From a virus: DNA of 47,892 bases. A program made the position numbers and the translations under genes. The stretch lies in IMG/VR virus record IMGVR_UViG_3300036945_000482, positions 1 to 47,892 of that record, one strand, 5' to 3'. Positions 32,481 to 40,583 of this stretch are shown in pieces. Under the pieces are notes generated by a model. That model did no database searches. It was not told the DNA's origin and saw nothing but the letters and a program-made list of their open reading frames with translations. How positions within the stretch are numbered: position 1 is the first letter of the stretch; each line of letters opens with the position of its first letter.

Positions 32481-33743
32481 TTAAGCCAAGTCACCCGTCA
32501 GATAGACATGGTTTTTGGCTCGGGAAACACCCACATAGAGCATGCGGGCAATCTGGTCACCGCTGTTGCAGCCACCTACGTCATCGAGATCGATGAAGAC
32601 CGATCCGAAGGTGGAACCTTGTGCCTTGTTGATGGTGCAGGCATAGGCTCCACGGAGATCGATCCAGGAAGACTCGATCACAGAAACGGTGTGGAAGTCA
32701 TCTTGTGCACGAGCCAGCTTGAGACGGTTGTTCTTCTCTTGCAGGCTTCGGGGTTGGAATACTCGCATGCCGTGATCGATCGTCATCCAGTTGCCTGGCA
32801 CATCGTAGTGATCACTGTCTTTTTCGATCCGGGTGATCTGAACCAGCTGGTCAGTCTTGATGCTGCTGCGACCTAGCGTCAGGAACGAGTTGCAGACCGC
32901 ATAGTCGCCAGCCTGGAAGTGCGGATCTCCCTTAGCCAAGTTGCGGACGTACTGGTTGTAGCCAATGACGCACTTGTTTGTCCAGGCCAGGATCTTGGAG
33001 TCTGCGTACTTCCAATCGGGACGAGTGAACTCGTCTTCGATGGCCTGGTTGAAAGCTGCCCGATCCAGTCGCCGGATGTGGTGTCCATCGGGAGTGAACC
33101 CGAAGAACTCCCCGGTGTTCACCGTGTGACGGAACTTGGTGGACAAGTCCACGATGGGATTGCCTTCAGCCTGACGCACCACAGTGGTCAGAGCAGCTCC
33201 GGTAAAGCCTGCTTCGAACACAGGTGCACTGGTGGCTTTGACGGGAGTCAGTTGAGCCGGGTCACCGATGAAGACGATCTTGCAGTTGTGGGTACGCTTG
33301 AAGATCATGTCCAGGAGCTGGCGATCGACGTAGGAGGCCTCGTCGATGAAGACCACAGTGTCTTCTGGGCAGGTGAAGTTCTGTCGAGCCACCAGTTTGC
33401 TGACGTTGGTCCGGTAGTCGGTCTCCACCCGCAGACCCAGGAACGAGTGAATGGTGCACACCTCGTGTCCGGTGATCTGGTACAGGTTTTCTGCAGCCTT
33501 GTTGGTGGTGGCTGTGAGCTGGGTGCTGAACTCTTTCTGGCTCGGGTTGATGAGCTTGGCTGTCCGGATGTAGTTGGGCATCTGATCCAGCAGGGTACGA
33601 ACCAGGGTGGACTTGCCACAGCCGGAGTACCCAGACAGAACGAACACCGTTTCCACGGGGTCGATGAGGAAGAGGAAGAGGGCGTCCAGTGCAGTGTTCT
33701 GGTCTGCAGTCAGGACGATGCTGTCGAGGGTGTCGGTGGTCAT
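32481..33743 (-). CDS. Dda/RecD-like superfamily 1 DNA helicase (N4 gp37-like)
   Basis: All SF1B motifs can be read: GYSGCGKST (motif I, residues ~38-46), TATTNKAAENL (Ia), VVFIDEASYVD (II), IVFIGDPAQLTPV (III), VRQAEGNP (IV region), and CTINKAQGSTFGSVFIDL plus YVGVSRAK (V and VI). At 420 residues it has the length of T4 Dda. It translocates 5' to 3' and probably opens replication origins or removes proteins at the fork. Coupled by ATGA to the gene upstream. Confidence 0.9.
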   Translation of the reverse strand: MTTDTLDSIVLTADQNTALDALFLFLIDPVETVFVLSGYSGCGKSTLVRTLLDQMPNYIRTAKLINPSQKEFSTQLTATTNKAAENLYQITGHEVCTIHSFLGLRVETDYRTNVSKLVARQNFTCPEDTVVFIDEASYVDRQLLDMIFKRTHNCKIVFIGDPAQLTPVKATSAPVFEAGFTGAALTTVVRQAEGNPIVDLSTKFRHTVNTGEFFGFTPDGHHIRRLDRAAFNQAIEDEFTRPDWKYADSKILAWTNKCVIGYNQYVRNLAKGDPHFQAGDYAVCNSFLTLGRSSIKTDQLVQITRIEKDSDHYDVPGNWMTIDHGMRVFQPRSLQEKNNRLKLARAQDDFHTVSVIESSWIDLRGAYACTINKAQGSTFGSVFIDLDDVGGCNSGDQIARMLYVGVSRAKNHVYLTGDLA

Positions 33744-34066
33744 GATGTGGTGGCTGGTTTGTTAGTCGCTTCCATCATTTCCAGCACCTCGTCAGGTGAG
33801 AGGCCGAGGAGAGCAGCGATTTTGATGCGTTCGTACTCGGAGTACGACATGGTTTGGACCTTGATCCTGTCCCGCTCGATCTCGGTGATCCGGGTTGTGG
33901 TTCCGTAGGATTCCTTCAGACGCTCTGCATTGAGCAGTGCAGTCAGGATGGTGGATCCGTCCTTGTGGGGCAGGATGATCTTGTGGTCGTAACTGAACTC
34001 CAGGATCATGAGGTTGTCCTTGAGCTTCTCGGTTCGGACTTTCTTGGTGGCTTCAGTGATGTCCAT
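33740..34066 (-). CDS. Hypothetical protein (108 aa)
   Basis: Preceded by GAAGGAAATT. The protein is charged; residues 1-60 look strand-rich (LMILEFSYDHKIILPHKDG), and the second half is helical with LGLSPDEVLEMMEA. The gene is coupled to the helicase by overlapping codons, so it may act with it. No family recognised. Confidence 0.6.
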   Translation of the reverse strand: MDITEATKKVRTEKLKDNLMILEFSYDHKIILPHKDGSTILTALLNAERLKESYGTTTRITEIERDRIKVQTMSYSEYERIKIAALLGLSPDEVLEMMEATNKPATTS

Positions 34067-34226
34067 GGGAATTTCCTTCTGAGACTTGAATCAACATGAA
34101 TGGGGCGAGACTGCCGTTGTCGTTGAACGTGTCGTTCAAGTGCTCTGCAGCTTCCACGCCTATGTCATAGGCTGCGGACTGGGACTCGGCTTCAATCGTC
34201 AATGTGAGCTTGACTTCGAACTTCAT
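34053..34226 (-). CDS. Small protein (57 aa)
   Basis: AGGAG lies five bases before this ATG. It starts MKFEVKLTLTIEAESQSAAYDIGVEA, a strand followed by a helix, which resembles small ferredoxin-like phage proteins. It overlaps the next gene by 14 bases. Function unknown. Confidence 0.6.
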   Translation of the reverse strand: MKFEVKLTLTIEAESQSAAYDIGVEAAEHLNDTFNDNGSLAPFMLIQVSEGNSHGHH

Positions 34227-34234
34227 CTCGACTC

Positions 34235-35395
34235 CTAGATCTTGTAGTGGATGGCCTTCCCGAAGGGAGGTACGAACTTCTGGTTGTTGTGGATGAGCCA
34301 GAGCGTGTTGCGCTTGGTATCCAGCGTCGGGAACTTGAAGTGACCGTCCGTGAAGACCATTAGGAGCTGAGGCTTGTTGACGTTGGCCCATTCGAGAACA
34401 GGCGTGATGTCAGTGCCACCTCGTCCTTTGAACTTGATGGCCATCAGATCCTTGATGGTCCCTACCGTATCCACCGACTTGAGCTCGGTATCAAACTGGA
34501 TCAGCGTGATCTTCTTGGGCTTCATCATCCGGAGAATGGAAGCCACTTCGGACACGAAGACGTGGAAGTCCTTGGTGCTGACGGAGCCGGAGATGTCCAC
34601 CGCAATGCTCAGGTCCATGAGGGACTCCGAGAACATGGAAGGCAGGTGGTACTTGGGAAAGAACCTGCGGTTGGGCTTGCGGAACGAGTAGTCGTTCTTG
34701 GCGTAGCTGTGCAGGTACTTCTGCAGGATCCGGTTCCAGGGGAGCTGGGGATTCAGCAGACCGTTCAGGAAGATCTGGATGTCCTGGGGGATGGTTCCCG
34801 GCTTGTCGTTCGACAGCTTGGACTGGACTGCTGCACGAACCAGGATCTCCTGCATCTCTTCTTCCAGCAGGGTGGCTGCTGCGTTCTTCTCGTCACCGGA
34901 GAGTCCTTCTGCAGGATCTCCCAGGTCTTGCATCTGGGGCTTGCCAGGGTTGTCAGGGAGGAGCTTGTAGACCTCTTCCCAGCACATCCCTTTGAACTGG
35001 GGATCTGCGTGGCCTGGTACCTTGGTCGGCATCTTGAAACCCCGCTCGACGAGCTGGAGGTTGATGACGTGATCCATGGCGATATTGGCTCGGTCACGAC
35101 ACATGCCAGGCTGCACTCGCACCGTGTGGAGGTAGGCGCAATGCAGTGTCTCGTGGAGCATCAGGAACACACGCTCCTCGATGTCCACAAGATCCTTCAT
35201 GAAGAACTTGGGATTCCAGGTGATGGTTCGACCATCGGTGTAGGCCGTGGGATGGCCGTCATCGAAGCGTTGCTTCAGGGAGAAGCACAGCGTGGTGAAG
35301 AAGGCGCTGTCGTCCTTCTGCATCAGACAGATCTTGGCTTTGTCCAGAGCTTGCTTCTGGGCTTGGACTTCAGAGGCGTCCTGTATGGTCTTCAT
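34235..35395 (-). CDS. VWA-like metallopeptidase-type protein (N4 gp25-like)
   Basis: This 386-residue protein has an N-terminal HETLHCAYLHTVR (HExxH zinc motif) and a C-terminal VWA domain starting LSIAVDISGSVS (metal site) with RGGTDITPVL and VFTDGHF. The combination is DUF2201, the partner of MoxR-type AAA ATPases. In N4 the gp24 ATPase and gp25 VWA protein are adjacent core genes of unknown role, and are thought to remodel protein complexes. Here they are separated by a 3 kb insertion. GAAAGGAAACC precedes the ATG. Confidence 0.85.
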   Translation of the reverse strand: MKTIQDASEVQAQKQALDKAKICLMQKDDSAFFTTLCFSLKQRFDDGHPTAYTDGRTITWNPKFFMKDLVDIEERVFLMLHETLHCAYLHTVRVQPGMCRDRANIAMDHVINLQLVERGFKMPTKVPGHADPQFKGMCWEEVYKLLPDNPGKPQMQDLGDPAEGLSGDEKNAAATLLEEEMQEILVRAAVQSKLSNDKPGTIPQDIQIFLNGLLNPQLPWNRILQKYLHSYAKNDYSFRKPNRRFFPKYHLPSMFSESLMDLSIAVDISGSVSTKDFHVFVSEVASILRMMKPKKITLIQFDTELKSVDTVGTIKDLMAIKFKGRGGTDITPVLEWANVNKPQLLMVFTDGHFKFPTLDTKRNTLWLIHNNQKFVPPFGKAIHYKI

Positions 35396-35411
35396 GGTTT
35401 CCTTTCGGGCA

Positions 35412-35438
35412 TAAAAAAAGAGACCCTCAGGTCTCTTT
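35412..35438 (-). terminator. Rho-independent terminator after integrase
   Basis: Minus-strand stem AAAGAGACC-TGAG-GGTCTCTTT followed by TTTT. It closes the integrase transcript just before the VWA gene. Confidence 0.88.
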
Positions 35439-35446
35439 GTCACGAA

Positions 35447-35460
35447 GCGCGGGGACGCGC
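35447..35460 (-). promoter_or_regulatory. Hairpin with GGGA loop, variant of promoter hairpin
   Basis: Stem GCGCG/CGCGC with a four-base GGGA loop on the plus strand. Its GAAGCG entry matches the GGA hairpins at 8967 and 12399. It points leftward to the VWA gene, but the integrase terminator lies directly in the path, so promoter activity is doubtful. Confidence 0.35.
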
Positions 35461-35465
35461 ATTAC

Positions 35466-36530
35466 TTACTCACATGTCATGGGAGTTAGCCACTTCCATC
35501 CGGCGTACTTGTCACCGGTCTGCTTAATGTGGGTGTATCGCTTGAGTGACTGCCAGGAGCGATGTCCTGATACAGAAGCCACCTGAGGGATGGTCCATCC
35601 CATCTCGAACAAGCGGCTGATGCCGTCATGTCGAAGGTCATGGAAATGGAGGTCTTCGATCCCGAGCAGGGTGCACGCTCGAGTGAACGAGGTACTGATC
35701 GATCCGGCGTTGTGAGGCCAGATGATTCCTTCGGTCTTGGGCTGAAGGTCGATGAGTTTCAGTGCCTCAGGGGTGAGGGTGGTGCGAACATCGTTGCCAA
35801 CCTTTTCGCCAGGGTTCTTCATGTCACGGACGATGATCTCCAGGTGCTCCCGATTCAGGTCTTTGCCTGTGATGCGGGTGATCTCTTCCTGGCGTCGAGT
35901 GGAGAAGATGGCGAAGGGGATGATCCGGGTCATCGGGACGGAGTCCCCTCGCTTGAGCTGCATGGTTTCGTAATGATTCATGAGGAGATCCAGCTCCTCC
36001 AAAGTAGGACGCCTATGGCGCTCCTTAGAGCGTGTAACGAGCCCTAGCTTGCGCAGCACGATGCGAGCGTCATCGATGGCTTGACTGTCCAGCGGGTACC
36101 CCCATGCGGGCCTGGCTACTGAGAAGACCGAAGCCAGGTGAGACATGTAGTTCCCACGGGTCTGAGGGCTCGCTGCGATCTTCTTTGCGAACTCAACCAG
36201 GTCAGGGCTACCGATCTGGGAGCATCGTTTCTGAGCCAGTGAGCTGGACTGGATGGTCTTTAGCACCTGGGTCTTGGTCTTGCCGTGAAGCTTGATCTTC
36301 TCCAGGTTGTACTGGTCGATGACCTCGGTCAGGAGAGGATCCTCGATCTTGGTCAGAGCTCCTGGCTTGGAGAGCTCGGTCTCTCGCTTCTTCAACCAGG
36401 CCTTGGCGGCTTGCTCCCGATCGAAGGTCTGGGTCTCCGTGTGGATGACCTTGCCTTCCTTCTTGATCCGGATGATGGCGGTGTAGCCTACGGTCCCGTC
36501 CTTGCGTTGACGGGAAAGGATGGAGCCCAT
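35466..36530 (-). CDS. Tyrosine recombinase / integrase (354 aa)
   Basis: The catalytic set is complete: IFSTRRQEEITRI (Arg I), HFHDLRHDGISRL (His-x-x-Arg) and SGHRSWQSLKRYTH (His, then Tyr nucleophile in RYTH). A core-binding domain covers residues ~60-150, and the N-terminal arm-binding domain starts MGSILSRQRKDGTVGYTA. I choose 36530 as start because homologues begin with MGS; there is no strong ribosome site. Integrases are unusual in N4-like phages, which are mostly virulent. It lies between the two halves of the gp24/gp25 pair, with its own terminator. Confidence 0.88.
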   Translation of the reverse strand: MGSILSRQRKDGTVGYTAIIRIKKEGKVIHTETQTFDREQAAKAWLKKRETELSKPGALTKIEDPLLTEVIDQYNLEKIKLHGKTKTQVLKTIQSSSLAQKRCSQIGSPDLVEFAKKIAASPQTRGNYMSHLASVFSVARPAWGYPLDSQAIDDARIVLRKLGLVTRSKERHRRPTLEELDLLMNHYETMQLKRGDSVPMTRIIPFAIFSTRRQEEITRITGKDLNREHLEIIVRDMKNPGEKVGNDVRTTLTPEALKLIDLQPKTEGIIWPHNAGSISTSFTRACTLLGIEDLHFHDLRHDGISRLFEMGWTIPQVASVSGHRSWQSLKRYTHIKQTGDKYAGWKWLTPMTCE

Positions 36531-36732
36531 GGTGGTGTAACACGGTGGTTTTGTTGCACCGGATGTTACCCCCAGGCTCCAAAACGGTACGGAAAAGGCT
36601 GGAATGATCGGGAATGAGACGGGAGTGGAAACCCTGGTTTCTCCTGGGAAGAGAGACTCTCCCAGTGAGTGGAAACTGAGCATTGCGCCCATGATGGACT
36701 GGACGGACAAGGGGTAGAAACGCCATACAGAA

Positions 36733-36749
36733 CAACACGTTAGGTGTTG
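36733..36749. repeat. Inverted repeat upstream of integrase
   Basis: CAACAC-GTTAG-GTGTTG, a six-base arm repeat about 200 bases upstream of the integrase start in a 250-base gene-free gap. It could be an operator, an integrase arm site or part of an attachment site. I cannot identify an att core from sequence alone. Confidence 0.35.
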
Positions 36750-36781
36750 CCTGCATGGTTCATGTTGCTCTTTTGTTACCC

Positions 36782-37009
36782 CTACTTCCCGTCAGCACGG
36801 ATGGCTGCGGCCAACTTGTTGAACCACTCGTGGAAGTTGCTGCCGCCCCAAGTTGCGTACTCTTCGGCCAGCTTTGCGCACCGCTCGCGCTCTGCCGCAA
36901 TCGCAGCAGTAACCTCTGTTATGTCGCAGAACGGGCAGACCTCAGGCTCCCAAGCCTCGGTTTCTGTGACGCTGCCGCAGCAGTTCCATTCCTTGCGATA
37001 GGTTCCCAT
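36782..37009 (-). CDS. Small Cys-containing protein (75 aa)
   Basis: AAAAGGAGCAGC precedes the ATG. Residues ~10-28 carry CC and CPFC, a possible zinc site; then comes ITAAIAAERERCAKLAEEY-like sequence, common in small proteins of betaproteobacterial phages. The start overlaps the upstream gene by 68 bases in another frame. Confidence 0.6.
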   Translation of the reverse strand: MGTYRKEWNCCGSVTETEAWEPEVCPFCDITEVTAAIAAERERCAKLAEEYATWGGSNFHEWFNKLAAAIRADGK

Positions 37010-37274
37010 GCTGCTCCTTTTGTGGTGGGTGGGTGTACAAGATGCGCTCCTCGTATGGGCCTCCGCCGTCTTCATGATCTGCGTAGCCGTCATACCATTC
37101 GGCGCAAAACCGCTTTCGCCACTGATGGATTGCCACCGGCTCCGGCTCCGGCTGCTCCAGGGCTGCGCGGATGGCGGTGATGGCTTTGCCGTGAACCGTG
37201 ATCGCATCGGCACCAGCGTAGGCCAACTCCAGCGCCTCCAGCGCCTGCCGCAGCAGTCCTCGGTCGGTGCTCAT
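36942..37274 (-). CDS. Small accessory protein (110 aa)
   Basis: It opens with RQALEALELAYAGADAIT, then AALEQPEPEPVAIHQW and ERILYTHPPQ, a combination I recognise from many Burkholderiales prophage proteins of unknown function. The end after THPPQ runs into the next gene and may be degenerate. Coupled to the PrtN-like gene by ATGA. Confidence 0.55.
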   Translation of the reverse strand: MSTDRGLLRQALEALELAYAGADAITVHGKAITAIRAALEQPEPEPVAIHQWRKRFCAEWYDGYADHEDGGGPYEERILYTHPPQKEQHGNLSQGMELLRQRHRNRGLGA

Positions 37275-37540
37275 GCTGTATTCCCTGCCAACTGCTTGGC
37301 TTCCTTGACCGCAGCTGCACGCCTCTCATCGAGGTACGTAGCCAGGTCGTTGATGTGGATCCCCTTGGCACTCTTCTGCGTACCCGCTTCGATGCGGATC
37401 ATGGGGATGTTGATTTCCCCAAGACCTACCTTGCGGATGAACTTGTCAGTGCTGAGGTGAGGGAAGTAGTCCTGAACCACCTTGTCGATGGGGATCATGG
37501 CTGCGTTGTACTGAGCCATGAGAAGGAAGAAGGTGTTCAC
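37271..37540 (-). CDS. PrtN-like DNA-binding activator (89 aa)
   Basis: FFLLMAQYNAAMIPIDKVVQDYF, then RKVGLGEINIPMIRIE and KSAKGIHINDLATYLDERR follow the pyocin activator PrtN family, which has a winged-helix-like fold resembling AlpA and excisionases. PrtN switches on pyocin genes in Pseudomonas. In a cassette with an integrase it may instead be the directionality factor or a cassette regulator. The start is GTG, overlapping the upstream stop. Confidence 0.7.
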   Translation of the reverse strand: MNTFFLLMAQYNAAMIPIDKVVQDYFPHLSTDKFIRKVGLGEINIPMIRIEAGTQKSAKGIHINDLATYLDERRAAAVKEAKQLAGNTA

Positions 37541-37878
37541 ACCTTGACTCCGACAAACTGCACACCATTGAACTCATCGTTGGGGATGAAGCCACGGCTA
37601 GTGAGCCATTGAATGTTGAGTGCTGCCAGGATGGCCATACGACCTGTGATGGGTCGACTTTCCATCTTCTGGATCCCGATGGAATCCAGCTGGTTGATCA
37701 TGTGACCCACGATGTTGCTGCCCAGAGCGAGGTCACTCTCATGAGCGAACTTCTTGGACACATCGCCGTTGAACATGCGCTCGAGGTCGGAGCCAGAGAA
37801 GGTGGGAGGACCGAAGGTGATCCCGATGCCACCGGGTTGGTCGTTCTTGTAGAAGAACGAGGCTTGGATGATGCTCAT
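37537..37878 (-). CDS. Hypothetical protein (113 aa)
   Basis: The sequence suggests an N-terminal beta hairpin (IIQASFFYKNDQPGGIGITFG), a helical centre and a C-terminal LNIQWLTSRGFIPNDEF. No family is recognised. It is coupled by four-base overlaps to both neighbours, so it belongs to the HD hydrolase-PrtN transcription unit. Confidence 0.55.
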   Translation of the reverse strand: MSIIQASFFYKNDQPGGIGITFGPPTFSGSDLERMFNGDVSKKFAHESDLALGSNIVGHMINQLDSIGIQKMESRPITGRMAILAALNIQWLTSRGFIPNDEFNGVQFVGVKV

Positions 37879-38294
37879 GGACTCACCAGGAAGTTGATTT
37901 GTTGGGTGTACTTCTGGATCCGCTTGGGATCGAAGCGCATCACGCTGGCTCGGAGGTTGCAGAGCGAGTCGTGGACCTTGACGATGCGAGCCATGGGATT
38001 GGCTTTGCAGCGAAGCAGGTACTGCTGTTTGTCTTCGTTCCGACCTCGAGTCATGGCTTCCACAGCAACGACTACGTTGTCTTCAAAGAGTTCTTGAAGA
38101 GTGGGTACCACGCAGGTGGTGTCTTCGAGGATGTCGTGGAGCCAGGCCACCACGATCAGACGTTCATCTGTGTGGCCCAGGGTCACGCTGTTTGCGACCT
38201 CTTCGAGGTGACAGGTGTAGTCCACAGTGCCGTACTTCTGACCGGCGTGGTACTTCGCAGCCAGGCTCTGGGCGAGTTGAATGTCGATGCTCAT
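37875..38294 (-). CDS. HD-domain hydrolase, MESH1/SpoT-like (139 aa)
   Basis: Motifs of small (p)ppGpp hydrolases are visible: KYHAGQKYGTVDYTCHLEEV (first His), VVAWLHDILEDT (HD with the following ED) and IVKVHDSLCNL (last Asp region). Family members hydrolyse the alarmone ppGpp or related nucleotides. A phage enzyme could blunt the starvation response during infection. It is the first gene of the integrase cassette after the terminator at 38313. Confidence 0.8.
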   Translation of the reverse strand: MSIDIQLAQSLAAKYHAGQKYGTVDYTCHLEEVANSVTLGHTDERLIVVAWLHDILEDTTCVVPTLQELFEDNVVVAVEAMTRGRNEDKQQYLLRCKANPMARIVKVHDSLCNLRASVMRFDPKRIQKYTQQINFLVSP

Positions 38295-38312
38295 GAGCTT
38301 CCAGAATTGGGA

Positions 38313-38343
38313 AAGCCCTGCCTCATTGCTGAGGACAGGGCTT
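38313..38343 (-). terminator. Terminator after the AAA ATPase gene
   Basis: Minus-strand stem AAGCCCTG...CAGGGCTT with an inner CCTCA-GCAA-TGAGG hairpin, followed by TCCC. A strong stem with a short U run. It separates the gp24-like gene from the integrase cassette. Confidence 0.7.
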
Positions 38344-38356
38344 AGGGTGGTTGGTA

Positions 38357-39403
38357 TCAGAACAGAGAGACTGCGCTCTTGGCGATCCAGTTCGTCACAG
38401 CAGGGTGGGTACGCAGAGGCTTGTGCTTGCGGACAACCTCACGGAGCGTGATCACCTGGAACTCCACATCCAGACGACTCACAAACTTCATGAGAGCGCT
38501 GGCGTTGGAGGCCGTCATGTTCTGGCTGATGGAGCCAGTGAGAGCCCAGGTCACGCTGAGTTCGGTGGGCACCTTGACGGTATCCGGATTGGCTTCGATC
38601 TGTTCGACTGTCAGCAAGGTCTTGTAGATCTTGCAGAAGGCCAGGAACTCACGGGCCACACCTTCGGAGATGGTGCCAGCCAGCAAGGGCAGGATGTCGG
38701 GAGAGTCCAGGCCTTCAGCAGTGATGAGCCGGTCTCCGAACTCCCAGGTCCGAGGGCATGCGTACGTGCGATCGGTGTGGTCCGGAGCGAAGGTCATCAG
38801 GCTTCCTGGCTTGAACTTGATGAAGTCAGGGATCTGGTGGTTCTTGAGATGCTCGCTGGCCCAGTCACGCCACTCGATCGGGCAGGAGATCAGCTCGAAG
38901 TGAATCATCCGACTCTGAAGTGCCGTGCTCATCTCTTCGACGATGGCACCATCCGTCTCCAGATTGCCTGCAGCGACGATGGCACAGTGCTGGTGCAGAG
39001 CCTTTTGACCCACTGCTCGATCCAGAATGATCTTGTAGGCTGCTGCTTGCACAGCCTTGGGAGCTGAGTTGGCTTCGTCCAGGAAGAGGATCCAGCCGCT
39101 GTAGCCAGGAGGAGGGGACTCACCTTCGAGAGGGAAGGTGTCCATGGGGACGTAGCCAGCCTTCTGACGAGCCAGGTCAATTTGCGGGAATCCTGCCAGG
39201 TCCGTGGGGTCACACTGGCTGAGACGGAGGTCGATGACCTTCAGGTTGTAGGTCTCTGCGATCTGGTAGACGATCTGGGACTTGCCGATGCCAGGGCTTC
39301 CATGAATCATGGGAGTGATCTTGGCTTTGATGGCGGTGGCAATCATCCGCGTTGCTTGACTGACCTTGACTTGCATAGTGTTCTGCTGAGTTGTGCTGCT
39401 CAC
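38357..39403 (-). CDS. MoxR-type AAA ATPase (N4 gp24-like, 348 aa)
   Basis: Walker A is HGSPGIGKS (residues ~34-42), Walker B is WILFLDEANSA (~104-114), and sensor 1 is AIVAAGNLE (~144); the arginine-finger region is STALQSRMIHFE. MoxR ATPases act with VWA partners as chaperones, and this is the expected partner of the VWA protein at 34235. The listed start is GTG overlapping the upstream stop (AAGTGAG). An internal ATG at 39376 (MQVKVSQATRM) is an alternative. Confidence 0.85.
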   Translation of the reverse strand: MSSTTQQNTMQVKVSQATRMIATAIKAKITPMIHGSPGIGKSQIVYQIAETYNLKVIDLRLSQCDPTDLAGFPQIDLARQKAGYVPMDTFPLEGESPPPGYSGWILFLDEANSAPKAVQAAAYKIILDRAVGQKALHQHCAIVAAGNLETDGAIVEEMSTALQSRMIHFELISCPIEWRDWASEHLKNHQIPDFIKFKPGSLMTFAPDHTDRTYACPRTWEFGDRLITAEGLDSPDILPLLAGTISEGVAREFLAFCKIYKTLLTVEQIEANPDTVKVPTELSVTWALTGSISQNMTASNASALMKFVSRLDVEFQVITLREVVRKHKPLRTHPAVTNWIAKSAVSLF

Positions 39404-39582
39404 TTCTGGTCTTCTATGACCTTGAGCAACGTGTTGTGGTACGTCATCAGCAAAGAGAACATCTCGTTGTGACTGATGACTGGGACTTTGGAGGTGGCGT
39501 AGGTCACCACTTCGTTCAAGCTGCTCATTGCGGGGAACAGCATCAGAGGTACCGCCCGGATGGGCGGCTGTGAGTTGCTCAC
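39400..39582 (-). CDS. Hypothetical protein (60 aa)
   Basis: The start is GTG seven bases after AAGGAG. The protein is short and helical in its second half (SHNEMFSLLMTYHNTLLKVIEDQ). It immediately precedes and overlaps the AAA ATPase gene, so it may be translationally coupled to it. Unknown function. Confidence 0.55.
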   Translation of the reverse strand: MSNSQPPIRAVPLMLFPAMSSLNEVVTYATSKVPVISHNEMFSLLMTYHNTLLKVIEDQK

Positions 39583-39797
39583 GGGATCTCCTTGACGGTG
39601 ATCTCGTACTTGGGTTTGCCGTTGGCAGTCACGATGAGGGGTGTGGCTTCACCAGCCAGTGCGTACTGAGCAACTGCGGCGCAAGCAAGCCCAGTTACGT
39701 CTTGCTTGCCAGCAAGAAACGCAGTACCCGCCTTATTGGTTCGCCCAACGAAGATCCGATTGGTCAGGGGTGAGGTGGCGATGTGAAGAGGACTCAC
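39579..39797 (-). CDS. Small conserved phage protein (72 aa)
   Basis: It uses a GTG start that overlaps the upstream stop (GTGA). The sequence SPLHIATSPLTNRIFVGR, then GKQDVTGLACAAV and a final KYEITVKEI match a small phage protein family with unknown role, seen in replication regions of proteobacterial phages (DUF7446 as far as I recall). Confidence 0.65.
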   Translation of the reverse strand: MSPLHIATSPLTNRIFVGRTNKAGTAFLAGKQDVTGLACAAVAQYALAGEATPLIVTANGKPKYEITVKEIP

Positions 39798-40054
39798 GTA
39801 CGCACCTCTCCGGTCATCCAGCCAGTGATGCGCTTCCACCAGGGAGTTCTGGTGGGGATCACGACAGGAACCGGCTTGGGCTTGGGCTGGCGCTTCTTGA
39901 CCACGTTCTGGTGGCCAGCTTCTTCCAGCACACGGATGATCGTGCGACGGGAGCAACTGTTGTGATAGGCCAGCTCGTTGATGGTGAAGAGGTTCAGGCC
40001 GTAGTCCAGAGAGATCTGGCTCTTCTGGACTTGGCTGAGGGAAATGACTGTCAT
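39794..40054 (-). CDS. Small helix-turn-helix protein (86 aa)
   Basis: Residues ~18-52 (LDYGLNLFTINELAYHNSCS then RRTIIRVLEEAGH) read as a helix-turn-helix, followed by a basic Lys/Pro-rich linker and WWKRITGWM. AAGGAG is well placed before the ATG. It may bind DNA as a small regulator of the middle genes. It is coupled to both neighbours. Confidence 0.6.
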   Translation of the reverse strand: MTVISLSQVQKSQISLDYGLNLFTINELAYHNSCSRRTIIRVLEEAGHQNVVKKRQPKPKPVPVVIPTRTPWWKRITGWMTGEVRT

Positions 40055-40341
40055 GCTGTGATCTCCTTGGAGACGTTGGTTTCGGTGTTGGTGGGCTGAG
40101 ACGGTGGCTCGATCTTTCGGAGCCAGTCCTGAGCGAAGTGAGCACAGCCAGGAGCCATGTCACGGGTACCTGGTTGGCCAATGACTGCGTGCTCGGCCTG
40201 ACAGATCCAGATGGGTCCGTATTGGCTGTGCTCACCTTGGGATGTGAGCACCTTGACGATGAGCCCCAGGTTGGGACTGTCTCGCCCCTGGAGACCGCCA
40301 ATGACCTCTGCGAGGTCACCGGCTTTGATGGGCTGCTTCAT
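40051..40341 (-). CDS. Small conserved phage protein (96 aa)
   Basis: IKAGDLAEVIGGLQGRDSPNLG, then GEHSQYGPIWICQ and DFAQDWLRKIEPP-like end: a small beta-barrel type protein found widely in phages of proteobacteria. Function unknown. It overlaps both neighbours by four bases within one operon from 40583 to 38357. Confidence 0.65.
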   Translation of the reverse strand: MKQPIKAGDLAEVIGGLQGRDSPNLGLIVKVLTSQGEHSQYGPIWICQAEHAVIGQPGTRDMAPGCAHFAQDWLRKIEPPSQPTNTETNVSKEITA

Positions 40342-40583
40342 TCCAGGTCCACGTAGACGAGCTTGGTGGCGGGCTTGCTGATGCTGTACAGCTTCGGGAA
40401 ATTCCTGAGGTTGTTCCAGTGGCTATGGCCGGAAGTGCTGACGTGCTCAGGACCGTCTTCTCCCTTCCACCACACCATTGCGCCTCTGGTCACCACCCCA
40501 TCGAAAACCTCGCGGGTTTCCTTGGACTTCAGTTCGTAGAGGGACTCGAGTTCTTTGAGCTGTTCTTCAGAAAAGTGGGGCAT
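40338..40583 (-). CDS. Small protein (81 aa)
   Basis: TAGGAGAACCC before the ATG is a strong ribosome site. The sequence has a charged N-terminal helix (EEQLKELESLYELKSKETRE) and a strand-rich remainder. It opens the operon that leads to the AAA ATPase, about 80 bases downstream of a perfect inverted repeat at 40665. Unknown function. Confidence 0.6.
   Translation of the reverse strand: MPHFSEEQLKELESLYELKSKETREVFDGVVTRGAMVWWKGEDGPEHVSTSGHSHWNNLRNFPKLYSISKPATKLVYVDLE

Noticed and set aside
35447-35460. Confident promoter for the VWA gene
   Set aside because: The loop has four bases and a strong terminator lies directly downstream, so it is only listed as a low-confidence variant.
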